Numbered from the stretch's first letter, positions 34,638 to 44,144 are shown. The stretch is 64,000 nt of DNA from Chitinophaga cymbidii (GCF_007992715.1 NZ_BKAU01000001.1:2356001-2420000); one strand, 5' to 3'. Program-made: numbers and translations. Notes: a model not told the origin generated them from the sequence alone.

Positions 34638-37601
34638 TTATTTGTTCCCGGTTTCATACCGGATGGTAACGGGACCGATCAGGCCGGACCGCAGCAGCGG
34701 TGAATCTATCCTGTAAGGGTTGTGCGTGGCGAAAGCGTAGCGCCCGCTGGTGCGGGGTTTTCCTTCCTTCAGCCATTCCGGCCATTGTCCGTCTTTAACG
34801 CCGTCATCCGGAAATTTATCATCGCCGATCAACCGGTTCGGCCAGAGGTTGGCTATTTCTATTTCCAGCTTGTTGTGCTTTTGTTTGACGGAGGATGTAA
34901 TATCCACTTGCCAGGGGGCCGTCCACACCACGCCCAGATCATGACCGTTCAGGCGAACGCGGGCCATATGTTTCACTTCGCCGAGGTCGAGATATATTTT
35001 GCCGGTGGTATTGGTGGCCGGCATGTTGAATGTTTGTTTGTAAGTGGCGATGCCGGAGTAATATTTGATGCCTTCTTCCGGGCGTTGCGTCCAGTCTTCC
35101 AACTGATCAAAGATGATCTTCGCGGGGCCGCCCCATTTCGGATCGAATGATATGGTCCATGCGCCGTTGAGTGTGCCGGCGAAGTGCTTTTGCGGGAAGT
35201 TCTTTTGGCTGGTGGCGGGTGGGGTATCTTTTTCAAATACGATGAAGAAGCTTTGGTTGGGTTCGAATGCCAGCGGGATGGTTGTGGTTTCGTTGCTTTT
35301 TTGAAACTCGGGCAGCGTTCTGGTATCGCCGGTGAGCGGGTCCCACAGCACTGGAGTTCCTTTCGTTGCACGAAAGGTAGCATCTGCTTTTAAGGGCTGT
35401 TCCGTACGGTTTGATACAAAATAGATGTCTTTGTCCGCCGTGATGCGGTGTGTGTAGCGTATTGCACCGGGGGAGCGGAAGTCTTCTTTGATGCCCATTT
35501 TTTGCAACAGTGCAGCTGTTGATTCATATTCCGGGTAAAGCGAACTGTCTGGTGACTCCCGGATCACTTTTCCTTTGCCGTAAGCGTGTACAGTCTGTTG
35601 TTTCGTGCCCCATACCTCCCGCACTAGGGCCGCTATCTTTTTTTCTGATGCCGGGTAACCCGACAAGCCCGGCGCCGTCACCGGTGGCGGGCCCACAATG
35701 GTAGCGCCGTCGCGTACAAGCGAGCGGATCTTCTCCAGCAGGGCAGGCGTCATTGTTTTAAAGGCGGGCAGCACCAGGATGCGGTAAGTGGCGCCGCCGG
35801 GGAATACGATGTTGTTATCCTTTACCTGTGCCGCATATAACTGCACCGGTGAGCATCCATCGAAATTATACCCTTTCCTGTCCGGCAGAAATTCATCACT
35901 TGTAAGCGCGGAAGCAGGCGGGCGAAAAACATGCGGAGCGCCTTCCGGCGTGAGATACAAAATGTCCGCCACGGCGCGCCCCTGCTGCAAAAGGAACTGG
36001 CACCGGGCAATATAACGGTGATAGCCGTACGCCATCGGCCACCAGGTCTGCCCCCTGTCCCAATGAACGCCGTAAGGCCCCATGGTCATGCCCGGCCGCA
36101 GGGAATCGTTGAGCGACTGGTTCACGAAAGTATGGTAGACCAGCCGGTTGATGCCGGTGGCAAAAGCCCAGTCACCCTGGTTTTTCATGGAGCCGGGATA
36201 TTGTTTCCACGATTCGTTTTTCTGCGCGGTAAAGGCTTCCGCCGGCACCAGCGGTATGCCATTCACGTGCGCGATGGAAACGGCTTCCATGCAGCTGAAC
36301 GTGGTGTTGAAACCGAAACCTTTGCTCCAGAACTCGCACATCGGCACATCCGCTACGGCGCCAAGTTCCAGGTCTGCCGTGGGATTCATGTCATATGGCT
36401 CGATGGACAGCTTCATGCCGTTGCGGTGCGCGTATCTTTTCAGATGGCCGGCGTGGTTTTCCAGCACCAGTTCCTGTAATGTTAGCCGGAGGTCCCAGAG
36501 GAAGCGTTCGCTGGTTTCCGCGTCTTCCACCACGTTGCCGGCGTATACCGGGTAAAAAGGCAGCGGATCATAGCCGCGGCGTTTTTTGAATATTTTGCAA
36601 AAGCCCGGCGTCCAGTTCTGTGCGCCCATTTCCCAGCTGTCCATATGCAGCATTTTTAACCCGCCTGCGCGCTGCGGATCGGGCTGGCCGGTCTTGCGCA
36701 GCAGTGCGCCCATATAGGCGTCGAGGTGAGCGTTCATGGCTGCGGTATCCAGCTTGTCCGCTTCGAAACCGAGACCGGGAAACGGCGCCGGCCGCGTTAC
36801 CGCGCCGTTGTTGCGTATGCCGAAGCGCATGATGGTCCATGTGCCTTTGGGTACTTTCCAGCGGAGTGTGCCGTCCGCCTGCAACCGGCTGGTAAGATCG
36901 ATGATCTGTTTTTTATGAATGGCCGCCTGCTGCAACGTATCATCACCGGCGGGCAGATCGGGTAGAAACTGTTTAACGCCTTTCGCGGAGCTGTAGGGCG
37001 CGCGGTAGTAGAGCGCCTTTTCATCGATATCCGCGATCTTCTTGGCTGATGCGGGCGTTGGAAAAGCCAGTACCGCCACATCTTCATAAAAATCCTTCCA
37101 TTGTTCCTTCATCACCGGTGTTAAACCGCCTTCGCCGAAGAACGGCTTTTTAGGCAGGGGGAGCGGCAGCTGAATGGCGCCGCTGGCCGTATCGGATATA
37201 TGGAGTGCGCTGGATACGAGGTGCTGCATGGATTGACGGGGCAATACCCAGGGGCCGCCGCTGCCGCTCCAGCCGGGGCCTACGCCCAGTGTGATCTCAA
37301 TGCCCAGGCGTTCCGATTCGCGTACGGCATGCGTGAACAGGTCTTGCCATTGTTCGCTCAGAAAATCAACCGTACCACGCGGCACGCCTACGTTCACTTC
37401 GAGGAATACTACGTAACCGATCCCCGCGCGCTGCATGGATTCCAGGTCCGCCGTCATGGATGCTTTGGATTGATTGCCGTCCATGAAGTACCAGTAGACG
37501 CCTGGTCTGGCGGATGGCGGCGGGTTCCTGAAGCCGGCTTTCAAGCTGTCCGTCCTTTCCCCGCTGCCAAGCGCCAGCAATAAAAGAAGGAATTGGATCA
37601 T
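34638..37601 (-). CDS. GH106-like glycoside hydrolase (alpha-L-rhamnosidase type), second copy
   Basis: 987 residues with a hydrophobic signal (IQFLLLLLALGSG). The N-terminal NPPPSARPGVYWYFMDGNQSKASMTADLESMQRAGIGYV repeats the architecture of the 23925-26801 enzyme but is clearly diverged. A central TIM-barrel-like part is followed by a beta-sandwich with IYLDLGEVKHMARVRLNGHDLGVVWTAPW, a galactose-binding-like fold. A GH106-type rhamnosidase role fits the locus. It is the first gene of the unit, upstream of the sigma factor, so it may be expressed from a separate promoter and act as a scout enzyme (inference). Confidence 0.78.
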   Translation of the reverse strand: MIQFLLLLLALGSGERTDSLKAGFRNPPPSARPGVYWYFMDGNQSKASMTADLESMQRAGIGYVVFLEVNVGVPRGTVDFLSEQWQDLFTHAVRESERLGIEITLGVGPGWSGSGGPWVLPRQSMQHLVSSALHISDTASGAIQLPLPLPKKPFFGEGGLTPVMKEQWKDFYEDVAVLAFPTPASAKKIADIDEKALYYRAPYSSAKGVKQFLPDLPAGDDTLQQAAIHKKQIIDLTSRLQADGTLRWKVPKGTWTIMRFGIRNNGAVTRPAPFPGLGFEADKLDTAAMNAHLDAYMGALLRKTGQPDPQRAGGLKMLHMDSWEMGAQNWTPGFCKIFKKRRGYDPLPFYPVYAGNVVEDAETSERFLWDLRLTLQELVLENHAGHLKRYAHRNGMKLSIEPYDMNPTADLELGAVADVPMCEFWSKGFGFNTTFSCMEAVSIAHVNGIPLVPAEAFTAQKNESWKQYPGSMKNQGDWAFATGINRLVYHTFVNQSLNDSLRPGMTMGPYGVHWDRGQTWWPMAYGYHRYIARCQFLLQQGRAVADILYLTPEGAPHVFRPPASALTSDEFLPDRKGYNFDGCSPVQLYAAQVKDNNIVFPGGATYRILVLPAFKTMTPALLEKIRSLVRDGATIVGPPPVTAPGLSGYPASEKKIAALVREVWGTKQQTVHAYGKGKVIRESPDSSLYPEYESTAALLQKMGIKEDFRSPGAIRYTHRITADKDIYFVSNRTEQPLKADATFRATKGTPVLWDPLTGDTRTLPEFQKSNETTTIPLAFEPNQSFFIVFEKDTPPATSQKNFPQKHFAGTLNGAWTISFDPKWGGPAKIIFDQLEDWTQRPEEGIKYYSGIATYKQTFNMPATNTTGKIYLDLGEVKHMARVRLNGHDLGVVWTAPWQVDITSSVKQKHNKLEIEIANLWPNRLIGDDKFPDDGVKDGQWPEWLKEGKPRTSGRYAFATHNPYRIDSPLLRSGLIGPVTIRYETGNK

Positions 37602-37941
37602 AACGTGTTTTTCTCTAACTAAGATAACCGTTCAATCGGGGTTGGGCATCCTGTAGCTTCCTGCTCCGTCTGGCAGTTGCGATATAAGGGGAACGGAGGG
37701 GGGAACGTCTTTGCTTCGTGGTGGTGAGGTGGAGTTGATGCAGGGTTCAATTGCGGTTGTAGACTTGATGCTTTTGAATGGGGGAAGGGGGTAATTAGAA
37801 GCTGGGAGATGATGTGCTGCCCGTCTTTAATGACTGAGGGTGCGGGGATGGGGAGTACAGGGCATGGGAGAGCCGGGGCGAAGCCCTGGTTGGCATGAAT
37901 TAAGACGTATGTAGGGGTGGATATCAGGCAAGTGGTAAAAC
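37602..37941. other. Purine-rich intergenic region before the GH106-like gene
   Basis: About 340 bases without a gene. The plus strand is strongly G rich in runs such as GGGGGAAGGGGG, giving marked strand asymmetry. A small GGGC-GAA-GCCC hairpin occurs near 37880. The region should contain the promoter for the minus-strand enzyme gene; no clear -7 element was identified. Confidence 0.35.
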
Positions 37942-38712
37942 CTATTCCCGTAGTATTTCAAATACTTCAATATCGATGGGTACCGATTTTATCACTGAAG
38001 GGATGATAAGCTGGTAATCTTTACGGAACGTCTTCCTTTCGGCAACCGCTTTTTTGCGGACCGGCGGCACTATCGCCACTATGTCCGCCGCGATCAACCG
38101 CCTGTCGCCGGAAGGTGTCAGCCGGTGATGCTTTACAGCGTAGCCCTGTACCTGCAATATCATTAGCAAAGTGCCTCTGCCGGGTACATGCATTATTATT
38201 TCCTCGCCAGTAAAAGATCCATCCAGATTGATCATTTTTGTGATCTTGCCGGAACCTGTTATCCTGCGTTCCGCGAAATTGATCCGTACGGCGATAATGC
38301 TTACCTGCAGATGAGATATTCCTCCCAATGCGGGGAACTCCTGTGGAGGTATATGCAGCGTATCGCCGCGGAGTACCGGCGCCTTCTGCAAGAACTTGCC
38401 TGTGCCGGCATACCTGTTGAACTGGAAATGCATCAATGCATTTGGATGATGCCGCCTGGCTTTTATCAGTGCTTTATTCAGGCGGTTTACCAGGGAGCCG
38501 TCGTATGGTGTATCCAGCAGACCACAACATGCTTTTCGGATAAGCTTTCCTTTCCGGCTGGCGGCTCCAAATTGCATGGACGCCTGCCGGGTGGCGGTGG
38601 TTTGTCGTACACGCGCGGGCATGCTGCGGATAAAATGCTGACCGTTGCGTTCGTAGCCGATCACGTTATCGAGCTTGCCGGTGAAGATGAATAGTCCTGT
38701 TTGTTTTGCCAT
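37942..38712 (-). CDS. Unknown protein with GK..N..GY..NG N-terminal motif (DUF6266-like)
   Basis: About 256 residues, no signal peptide, very basic. The first ~60 residues (TGKLDNVIGYERNGQHFIRSMP, then QASMQFGAASRKGKLIRKA) resemble a Bacteroidota family of unknown function that I recall as DUF6266-like. The rest contains beta-rich stretches. The frame opens at 38766; ATG at 38712 matches the motif start. It is divergent from the gene at 38898, whose product has a parallel N-terminal pattern, so the two probably belong together. No function is assigned. Confidence 0.6.
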   Translation of the reverse strand: MAKQTGLFIFTGKLDNVIGYERNGQHFIRSMPARVRQTTATRQASMQFGAASRKGKLIRKACCGLLDTPYDGSLVNRLNKALIKARRHHPNALMHFQFNRYAGTGKFLQKAPVLRGDTLHIPPQEFPALGGISHLQVSIIAVRINFAERRITGSGKITKMINLDGSFTGEEIIMHVPGRGTLLMILQVQGYAVKHHRLTPSGDRRLIAADIVAIVPPVRKKAVAERKTFRKDYQLIIPSVIKSVPIDIEVFEILRE

Positions 38713-38897
38713 AACAAAGATTTTGACCGGGAAATTACAGGAAGAAATTATTCCCGGAAACAGCATATATCACTTTCTGCACAACTGCATATTTTTTCTG
38801 CACAAATACAAATCCTTTCCTTTCCGGATGCCGGAGCTTTGTTCCCGATATCAAAAGCGCTTTTGTCCATTTTTTTCATCACAAAAACTTTTATCAA

Positions 38898-39473
38898 ATG
38901 GCAAAAAATTCAGAAAACGTAGTAATGGCCGGAACCTCCGGTAAACTGGCAGATCAGCTGGTTGTCCGTCGTGAGCGGGATGGCGACCTGGTTTATGCAA
39001 AAAAGCCCAGGAAAACGGAAAAGGAACCTCATGTAAATGTGGTAAAGCAACGGACCCGTTTCGGAGAGGCTGCCCACTACGCAAAGGCAGCCCTGAAAGT
39101 ACCTGACATCAGGGCGGTGTATGAAGCCAAGGCCAAGGCAAAAGGCGGCAGGGAATCCGCTTTCAACGTTGCCATAGGTGACTATTGCAATGTGCCCCAG
39201 GTCAGAATGGTTAATACGGAAGGTTACACCGGACAGCCGCAGAGTACCATCGTCATCCGCGCGATTGACGATGTGAAAGTAGCGGCCGTGTATGTGACCG
39301 TCCAGGACCCCAACGGGGCAGTGGTAGAGCAGGGTGCTGCTGTGCAGAACGATATGGAGCTGGACTGGACGTATACCGCCACCGCCATGCTGGCAACCCT
39401 GGAAGGTAGTCTCCTTACCATTAAGGTGAGCGACCTGCCGGGTAACCAGGTAACGGAGGAGCATCTCCTGTAA
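38898..39473 (+). CDS. Unknown protein, partner of the divergent 37942 gene
   Basis: 191 residues, no signal peptide, strongly basic N-terminal third. Residues ~13-70 (SGKLADQLVVRRERDGDLVYAKKP, then QRTRFGEAAHYAKAAL) follow the same spacing of GKL, R/G, P, Q and FG-AA-K positions as the divergent neighbour. The C-terminal ~90 residues look like a beta sandwich (IVIRAIDDVKVAAVYVTVQDPNGAVV). It is followed by a strong terminator. I do not recognise a characterised family. Confidence 0.6.
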   Translation: MAKNSENVVMAGTSGKLADQLVVRRERDGDLVYAKKPRKTEKEPHVNVVKQRTRFGEAAHYAKAALKVPDIRAVYEAKAKAKGGRESAFNVAIGDYCNVPQVRMVNTEGYTGQPQSTIVIRAIDDVKVAAVYVTVQDPNGAVVEQGAAVQNDMELDWTYTATAMLATLEGSLLTIKVSDLPGNQVTEEHLL

Positions 39474-39506
39474 TTTTTCGAGGTTTTAAGGTTTGCGTTG
39501 TTTGAT

Positions 39507-39536
39507 ACCGGGCGGATGTCTATCTGCCCGGTTTTT
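39507..39536 (+). terminator. Terminator between convergent genes
   Basis: Eleven-base-pair stem (ACCGGGCGGAT / ATCTGCCCGGT with one G-T pair), a GTCT loop and a following TTTT tract. It ends the plus-strand gene 38898-39473. The stop codon of the convergent AraC gene (39522-39520) lies inside the hairpin. Confidence 0.8.
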
Positions 39537-40506
39537 CATGCCGGTACTGCAATGGTGTTTGACCGACATTCTGCTTAAAAGCGCGTATAAATGCTGAGCT
39601 ATCCGTGTAACCTACTTCATGCGCAATATCTTTAACCGGCATGTCTGTTTCCAGCAGCAGAATGCAAGCCTCGGTAATGCGTGTCTGTATTTTAAGACTA
39701 TTCATATTGATGCCGTATTTCAGGTTGAACCCGTCCAGCAGCTTGCGTGGATGCAGATGCACCAGTTTTGCCAGGTCTTTATGGTGGCGTATATCAGCGG
39801 GATGTGATTGCTGCAGCCGGAAGGCGGATTCTAGCGCTTTATGATCATCCTGCGTGTAATGATAGGCAGATTGGAAGTCTTTTTGGACCGGATATATCTC
39901 CTGTACATATAGCAACACCAGTTCCAGCACATGAATATGCAACTGGAATCCTCTTAGAGGTTCTTCCAATGTGCAGTGAAATATCCGGTGTAACACTTCC
40001 CGCATACGGGGTCCTATATGGCAGAACGTTTGATGCAGCCCCTCCGGAAGGGATTTTACCGCGCTGCTCCATACCTCTCTTATAATGTGGGATTTGTCTG
40101 CCAGTTCCTTGATGGCGGAAGGCTCCAGGTGAATTTGCAGCCCTGCGTATTCCTGTGGCTCAAGGTGCACCAGGTGCGTACCCGGAGGCGCATAGTTCAG
40201 GTGACAACGGCTTTCATGGAAATCAATTCTGCCAAGTCCGCCCAGCGTTCCGGGGATATTACCTTTCAGTAAGTATGCCAGGGTGATCATCGGTGTTGTT
40301 GCCTGCATTTGTATTTCTACCGGTTGCCGGATGTCAAAAATGTGCTGGGTCAATGAGAAGTTCTTACCGGGAACCCGCTGTATCATGACGCTTCCGAATG
40401 TGCCCTCCAGGCAGGAAGTGTCGGCATACTGGATAAAATAAGGATGATCATAAGGTGGCAGCAGGGTTCTTTCGGTAAAGCTTTTACCAGGTATCAGATA
40501 TTTCAT
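39520..40506 (-). CDS. AraC-family transcriptional regulator
   Basis: 328 residues. The N-terminal ~220 residues form a sensor part with many His and Gln, without an obvious named domain. The C-terminal AraC domain is complete: HHKDLAKLVHLHPRKLLDGFNLKYGINMNSL and DIAHEVGYTDSSAFIRAFKQNVGQTPLQYR. It is convergent with the 38898 gene and divergent from the type IX secreted protein gene at 40966, which it may regulate across a 460-base gap. Confidence 0.88.
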   Translation of the reverse strand: MKYLIPGKSFTERTLLPPYDHPYFIQYADTSCLEGTFGSVMIQRVPGKNFSLTQHIFDIRQPVEIQMQATTPMITLAYLLKGNIPGTLGGLGRIDFHESRCHLNYAPPGTHLVHLEPQEYAGLQIHLEPSAIKELADKSHIIREVWSSAVKSLPEGLHQTFCHIGPRMREVLHRIFHCTLEEPLRGFQLHIHVLELVLLYVQEIYPVQKDFQSAYHYTQDDHKALESAFRLQQSHPADIRHHKDLAKLVHLHPRKLLDGFNLKYGINMNSLKIQTRITEACILLLETDMPVKDIAHEVGYTDSSAFIRAFKQNVGQTPLQYRHEKPGR

Positions 40507-40965
40507 GGAATGGTTTGATTTTGGTTACGATTGGTGAAAGCTAAACAGGAGTGCCGTATTGGAGTGATGGCTTTCAATTTATATTAACAGTGGATAGCGG
40601 CCAAATGAATTGAGTGTAAAATTGTTAAAATGAGGGAATTCGCGTAGTTATACGTATGGGGTGCGTATAAGTACGTATGTCTGAAGATTACAAAGTTTTC
40701 TGTACTACAGGTGTTGATAAGTGTAAGAATTACTTTTCGTTTTCTGAAAAAAAAGATGATCAGTATAGACATGGCATATACTGCCATTCAACTGCAGTTG
40801 ACTACCGTAAATTAGAACACATATTGAATGTTATAAACCCAAATCGTTAACCATGACCCTTTGTATTCATTTAACTGATTTGCCATATAAAGACACAAAT
40901 TGGGGCGATCATCCGGAGGGACTGTCGAGATGGTCAGTTTTTTTAAACCATTAAAAATGCAGATT
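40507..40965. other. A+T-rich divergent intergenic region
   Basis: About 459 bases between an AraC gene (minus) and the type IX secreted protein gene (plus). It is A+T rich. TTTG and TTG elements occur near 40860-40885 but no clear promoter pair stands out. No RNA gene seen. It marks the start of the visibly lower-G+C half of the window. Confidence 0.35.
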
Positions 40966-41853
40966 ATGAAATATCTATTCCTGACATTTATCTGCCTGGG
41001 ATGGTTCCATCCAGCTATTTCACAATGCACTGTAGACATCGGAGAAGACGAGTTTCAACCTATATGCTATACGCCGTGGGGAACATACGCCACCATGCTT
41101 GCTCCCTGGGCCATTGAAGAGCCTGGTTGGACCTACTCCTGGTCGCCGGCAATTGGTCTGGACAATCCCAACACTTTAAATGCTATGGCTAATCCATCCG
41201 CTACCATTACCTACACCCTTACTGTAACGGCACCGGGTTGTGGTACGTTTATAGGAGGTACCTATAGGGTGGAGGTCATGCCAAATACGCCAACTATCAC
41301 ACCAACTGGCCCCATCACGCATTATTATAGCGATACAAATGATGTCATTCTTACATCCAATGCACCCTATGGTGGGTGGTATAAGAATGGGGTACTCGTT
41401 CAGGGGTGTTGTGATGACACTTATACGGTTAATTTTAGTGGGAGCAGTAATACAACGGACTATTACCGTTTTTACTCTCCCTATAGTTGCAATTATTGGT
41501 CAAATATCATAGAAGTAAACTATATTGGCTGCGGCATGTGCAGGGTCACGACCGTTAATGATAAAGACAGCCCCGCCGGGCCGAAGGATGAAAAGCTCAA
41601 AGCCATAGAAGAGCTGGCAAGTATCCAGCTTTTCCCGAATCCGGTGAGTTCGCGCCTTACCATTTCCAGCAAAAGCCCCATAACAAACATTGATATCACC
41701 AATATATCAGGAGCGATCGTAAAGAAATTGGACGCCGGGGGAGCTACGTATTATTCCTTTAATGTTGATGAACTGCCGGGCGGGTACTATATATGCACCT
41801 TAAAAACGGCAAATGGCATAAAGCAGATACCCTTTGTTGTCACGAAACGATAA
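40966..41853 (+). CDS. Secreted protein with type IX (type A) sorting domain
   Basis: About 295 residues with a signal peptide (KYLFLTFICLGWFHPAISQ). The middle is Cys- and aromatic-rich with an Ig/PKD-like look (PSATITYTLTVTAPGCG). The last ~75 residues are a T9SS type A sorting domain: LFPNPVSSRLTISS at its start, a strand-rich core and a C-terminal KTANGIKQIPFVVTKR. The protein should be exported by Sec and then by type IX secretion to the surface or medium. ATG at 40966 gives the best signal peptide; 40957 is possible. The role is unknown. Confidence 0.85.
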   Translation: MKYLFLTFICLGWFHPAISQCTVDIGEDEFQPICYTPWGTYATMLAPWAIEEPGWTYSWSPAIGLDNPNTLNAMANPSATITYTLTVTAPGCGTFIGGTYRVEVMPNTPTITPTGPITHYYSDTNDVILTSNAPYGGWYKNGVLVQGCCDDTYTVNFSGSSNTTDYYRFYSPYSCNYWSNIIEVNYIGCGMCRVTTVNDKDSPAGPKDEKLKAIEELASIQLFPNPVSSRLTISSKSPITNIDITNISGAIVKKLDAGGATYYSFNVDELPGGYYICTLKTANGIKQIPFVVTKR

Positions 41854-41895
41854 CTGATATTTTGGACCTTACAGGCCCCGTAAACCCTTTTTGCT

Positions 41896-42906
41896 ATGCG
41901 TTTTAAAATATGCGGTATTCAGGAATCGGACATAAAACAATACACAAAAATTCCAGCTATATATAAAAACTACAAGTTACCTAGTAAAAAGACGCTGGCA
42001 GTCATGTCGCCGGTCGCCGATATCCTCTATCAGGAAACAACCGTGCATGGCTGTACACAAAGTAATATTCAGTTCTTCATTAAGAAGGACTGCAGGTTGC
42101 AACCTTATGTAGAAGGACCATTTAGCGCGGTCAACTGTATGTTGAAAGGAAGTGTGGTGGTGCAATTGCGTGAGGAACTGCAAGTGGAGCTGTTTCAGGG
42201 TCAATACAACGCTTACCAGGTGGACGAAAGCCGACATGTGGCCTTCTTCAAAAAAGGGCATTACGAAGCCAATCACTGCGACTATACCCGTGAAGCCATG
42301 GAGCGGCTGGCGCCGGCCTCAGCGATCATAGGACAATGGTTTTCTATGATGGACAGCAACAGCGCAGCCCCGGTACTGCCATTTCCTGGCATTTTTACCG
42401 AGTCCATGTACAAACTGACGGAGGAAATGAAGTACAACAAAGTGGAATCCGTGCTGGATGAAGAGCTCCTATACCTCCAGTTACAAAGCATGCTCACCCT
42501 GGTATTGCGTGACCAGGCGAAACGGGACTATACTTTCCTCTCCGAGGGTAACAACATGTATGAGGCCATGAAAGGATATATTGAAGCACATATTGGGAAC
42601 AAAATAACTCTGGAAACCCTATCGAATGCTTACCATGTAAGCGTTTCCAACCTGAAAAAAGGATTCAGAAAGAACTTTGGTAAATCTTTCTCCAGTTACT
42701 TACTATCCCGTAGAATGGAAAAAGCACAAAACCTACTTAAAGTGCGAGGGCAAAATATCCATAAGGTGGCTACTATGCTTGGCTACGACTACGCCGGCAA
42801 CTTTTCTCAGGCATACAAAAGGTATTTTGGTCATTTGCCAATGGAAATGCCTTTGGGCATGGAAGAAAGAGGTAATGGTCTATCCACATTGGGAAAGTAT
42901 CCATGA
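41896..42906 (+). CDS. AraC-family transcriptional regulator
   Basis: 336 residues. The C-terminal AraC domain includes ITLETLSNAYHVSVSNLKKGFRKNFGKSFSSYLLSRRMEKAQ and IHKVATMLGYDYAGNFSQAYKRYFGHLP; the N-terminal sensor part is a cupin-like region with FFIKKDCRLQPYVEGPFSAVN. Such AraC proteins often act on adjacent genes; the neighbours are the type IX secreted protein gene 42 bases upstream and small unknown genes downstream. A copy of the R1 palindrome begins 12 bases after its stop codon. Confidence 0.85.
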   Translation: MRFKICGIQESDIKQYTKIPAIYKNYKLPSKKTLAVMSPVADILYQETTVHGCTQSNIQFFIKKDCRLQPYVEGPFSAVNCMLKGSVVVQLREELQVELFQGQYNAYQVDESRHVAFFKKGHYEANHCDYTREAMERLAPASAIIGQWFSMMDSNSAAPVLPFPGIFTESMYKLTEEMKYNKVESVLDEELLYLQLQSMLTLVLRDQAKRDYTFLSEGNNMYEAMKGYIEAHIGNKITLETLSNAYHVSVSNLKKGFRKNFGKSFSSYLLSRRMEKAQNLLKVRGQNIHKVATMLGYDYAGNFSQAYKRYFGHLPMEMPLGMEERGNGLSTLGKYP

Positions 42907-42918
42907 GTACTAGCTGTA

Positions 42919-42962
42919 CATGTCGGTCAGAAGACACGACATGGAAGACCAAGGGTAATGAG
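42919..42962 (+). repeat. R1 palindrome, copy A, with conserved tail
   Basis: Hairpin stem CATGTCGGTC / GACaCGACATG around an AGAA loop, with one unpaired A. The tail GGAAGACCAAGGGTAATGAG matches the tails of copies D, E and H. It lies just after the AraC gene stop. Confidence 0.75.
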
Positions 42963-43064
42963 AATTCATACAGGCGATAGCAAACATACGGAACTGGAAA
43001 GTTCACATCTTCGCTAATCTCTCGATATATTTGATGGTAGATTATGGGGGACATAATTGTAAAT

Positions 43065-43544
43065 TCATAACACAATTGTTGATTTCATATTCCAGGTCGC
43101 ATTGGAGGTCACGTCGCTTAAACACCTTTTCTGTGGGTACTTAGTATCGGCACAGGCGGGGCGACACCTGTTATAACATACATATGGCCCTCCGACGTAT
43201 TCTGCGCTGTGGTTTTCCAGGTGTTCGCTTATTCGACTCGTCAAGAGCTGGCGGATATCTTCTGAACATTTCATATAGAATTTGCGAAAAAACTGCTCCC
43301 ATGTCCAGGTAGATCCTTCCGGACCAATAGTCAACCCATCACTGAATTTTATCTGCTCTCCACCCTCTGCCGGCACCAAGTCAAACTTACCTTTACATTT
43401 CAATAAAAAATCAAAGCCAGTGTTTGGCAAATTTGGTGAAAAGAACCATTGAAAGAAAGGAGATTGTACGCCATGGAATTTGATTTTTAGTATAAATGCC
43501 GCGGGTAAAAACCCATGGCTCCAAGATATAACCAACCATTGCAT
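43065..43544 (-). CDS. Unknown protein, Cys-rich C-terminus
   Basis: About 159 residues if it starts at the ATG at 43544; the frame is open to 43616 but that extension (LYKSCLLLSSRAGPCP) looks non-genic. The central part (NTGFDFLLKCKGKFDLVPAEGGEQIKF, TWTWEQFFRKFYMKCSED) looks like a folded domain. The last ~40 residues contain five Cys (YVCYNRCRPACADTKYPQKRC) and may run past the original end. I do not recognise a family. It is the last of three small minus-strand genes in a repeat-rich segment. Confidence 0.45.
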   Translation of the reverse strand: MQWLVISWSHGFLPAAFILKIKFHGVQSPFFQWFFSPNLPNTGFDFLLKCKGKFDLVPAEGGEQIKFSDGLTIGPEGSTWTWEQFFRKFYMKCSEDIRQLLTSRISEHLENHSAEYVGGPYVCYNRCRPACADTKYPQKRCLSDVTSNATWNMKSTIVL

Positions 43545-43729
43545 CTGCTGGCCGGCCAGTGGGCACGGGCCAGCTCTACTGGAAAGCAGCAAACAACTTT
43601 TATATAACATTTTCAATTATTTATGATCAATCCTGCTTCCCATATCTTCAAAATAAAATGTATGTGTTGCATCTGTCCCTGGGGGCTCTGTTAGGACCTC
43701 GAAGGAAGCAAATTATCTTTGCCTTTCTG

Positions 43730-43768
43730 CATAGCACCGGGGGCGCTAGCAGACTCCAGTGGGACGAA
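43730..43768 (+). repeat. R2 repeat, copy a
   Basis: CATAGCACCGGGGGCGCTA followed by GCAGACTCCAGTGGGACGAA. It is nearly identical to copy b at 44746 over about 39 bases. The core has the palindromic pairing TAGC...GCTA. It is followed 38 bases later by R1 copy I. Confidence 0.7.
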
Positions 43769-43805
43769 ACTCACCAGACCTTCGTTCGTTTATCTCCGAT
43801 CTTTA

Positions 43806-43829
43806 CTTGTTGGTCAGAAGACCAACAAG
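43806..43829. repeat. R1 palindrome, copy I
   Basis: Perfect ten-base-pair inverted repeat CTTGTTGGTC / GACCAACAAG around the conserved AGAA loop. The stem differs in sequence from other copies but compensatory changes keep it paired. Confidence 0.75.
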
Positions 43830-43892
43830 GGCATCAACACCAGCTAAGGTATTCACGGTATGATCTGTCATCTTGCATGGACAGGGAGTGAT

Positions 43893-44144
43893 CTACAACC
43901 CCAGTCGCCTTTTTACACAGGTGACAAACTCTGCTCGTGGCCTAGGTCCGGAAACAGTATTGCAGCAGCCAGCAATGGCCATTCGCACCTGCGCATCTAA
44001 CAGCCTACGGTGTGCCATGAGAAATTTCTTTACCAGGTAGTCAACTTCCCATTGTTCGGCGCAGGAAAAGAAGCGACCATCACGTCGGTCACGAATCATT
44101 CGATTATCGTAGTCGTCCCAGTTTTCTAATATTGGATCAGTCAT
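43893..44144 (-). CDS. Unknown small basic protein
   Basis: 83 residues from the ATG at 44144 (frame open to 44177). It has an acidic start (DPILENWDDYDNR) and then a basic helical body (YLVKKFLMAHRRLLDAQVRMAI) with three Cys. No signal peptide, no recognised family. The stretch before 44144 reads as leader sequence. It lies between the zinc-ribbon gene and the Cys-rich gene on the same strand, with R1 copies on both sides. Confidence 0.5.
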   Translation of the reverse strand: MTDPILENWDDYDNRMIRDRRDGRFFSCAEQWEVDYLVKKFLMAHRRLLDAQVRMAIAGCCNTVSGPRPRAEFVTCVKRRLGL

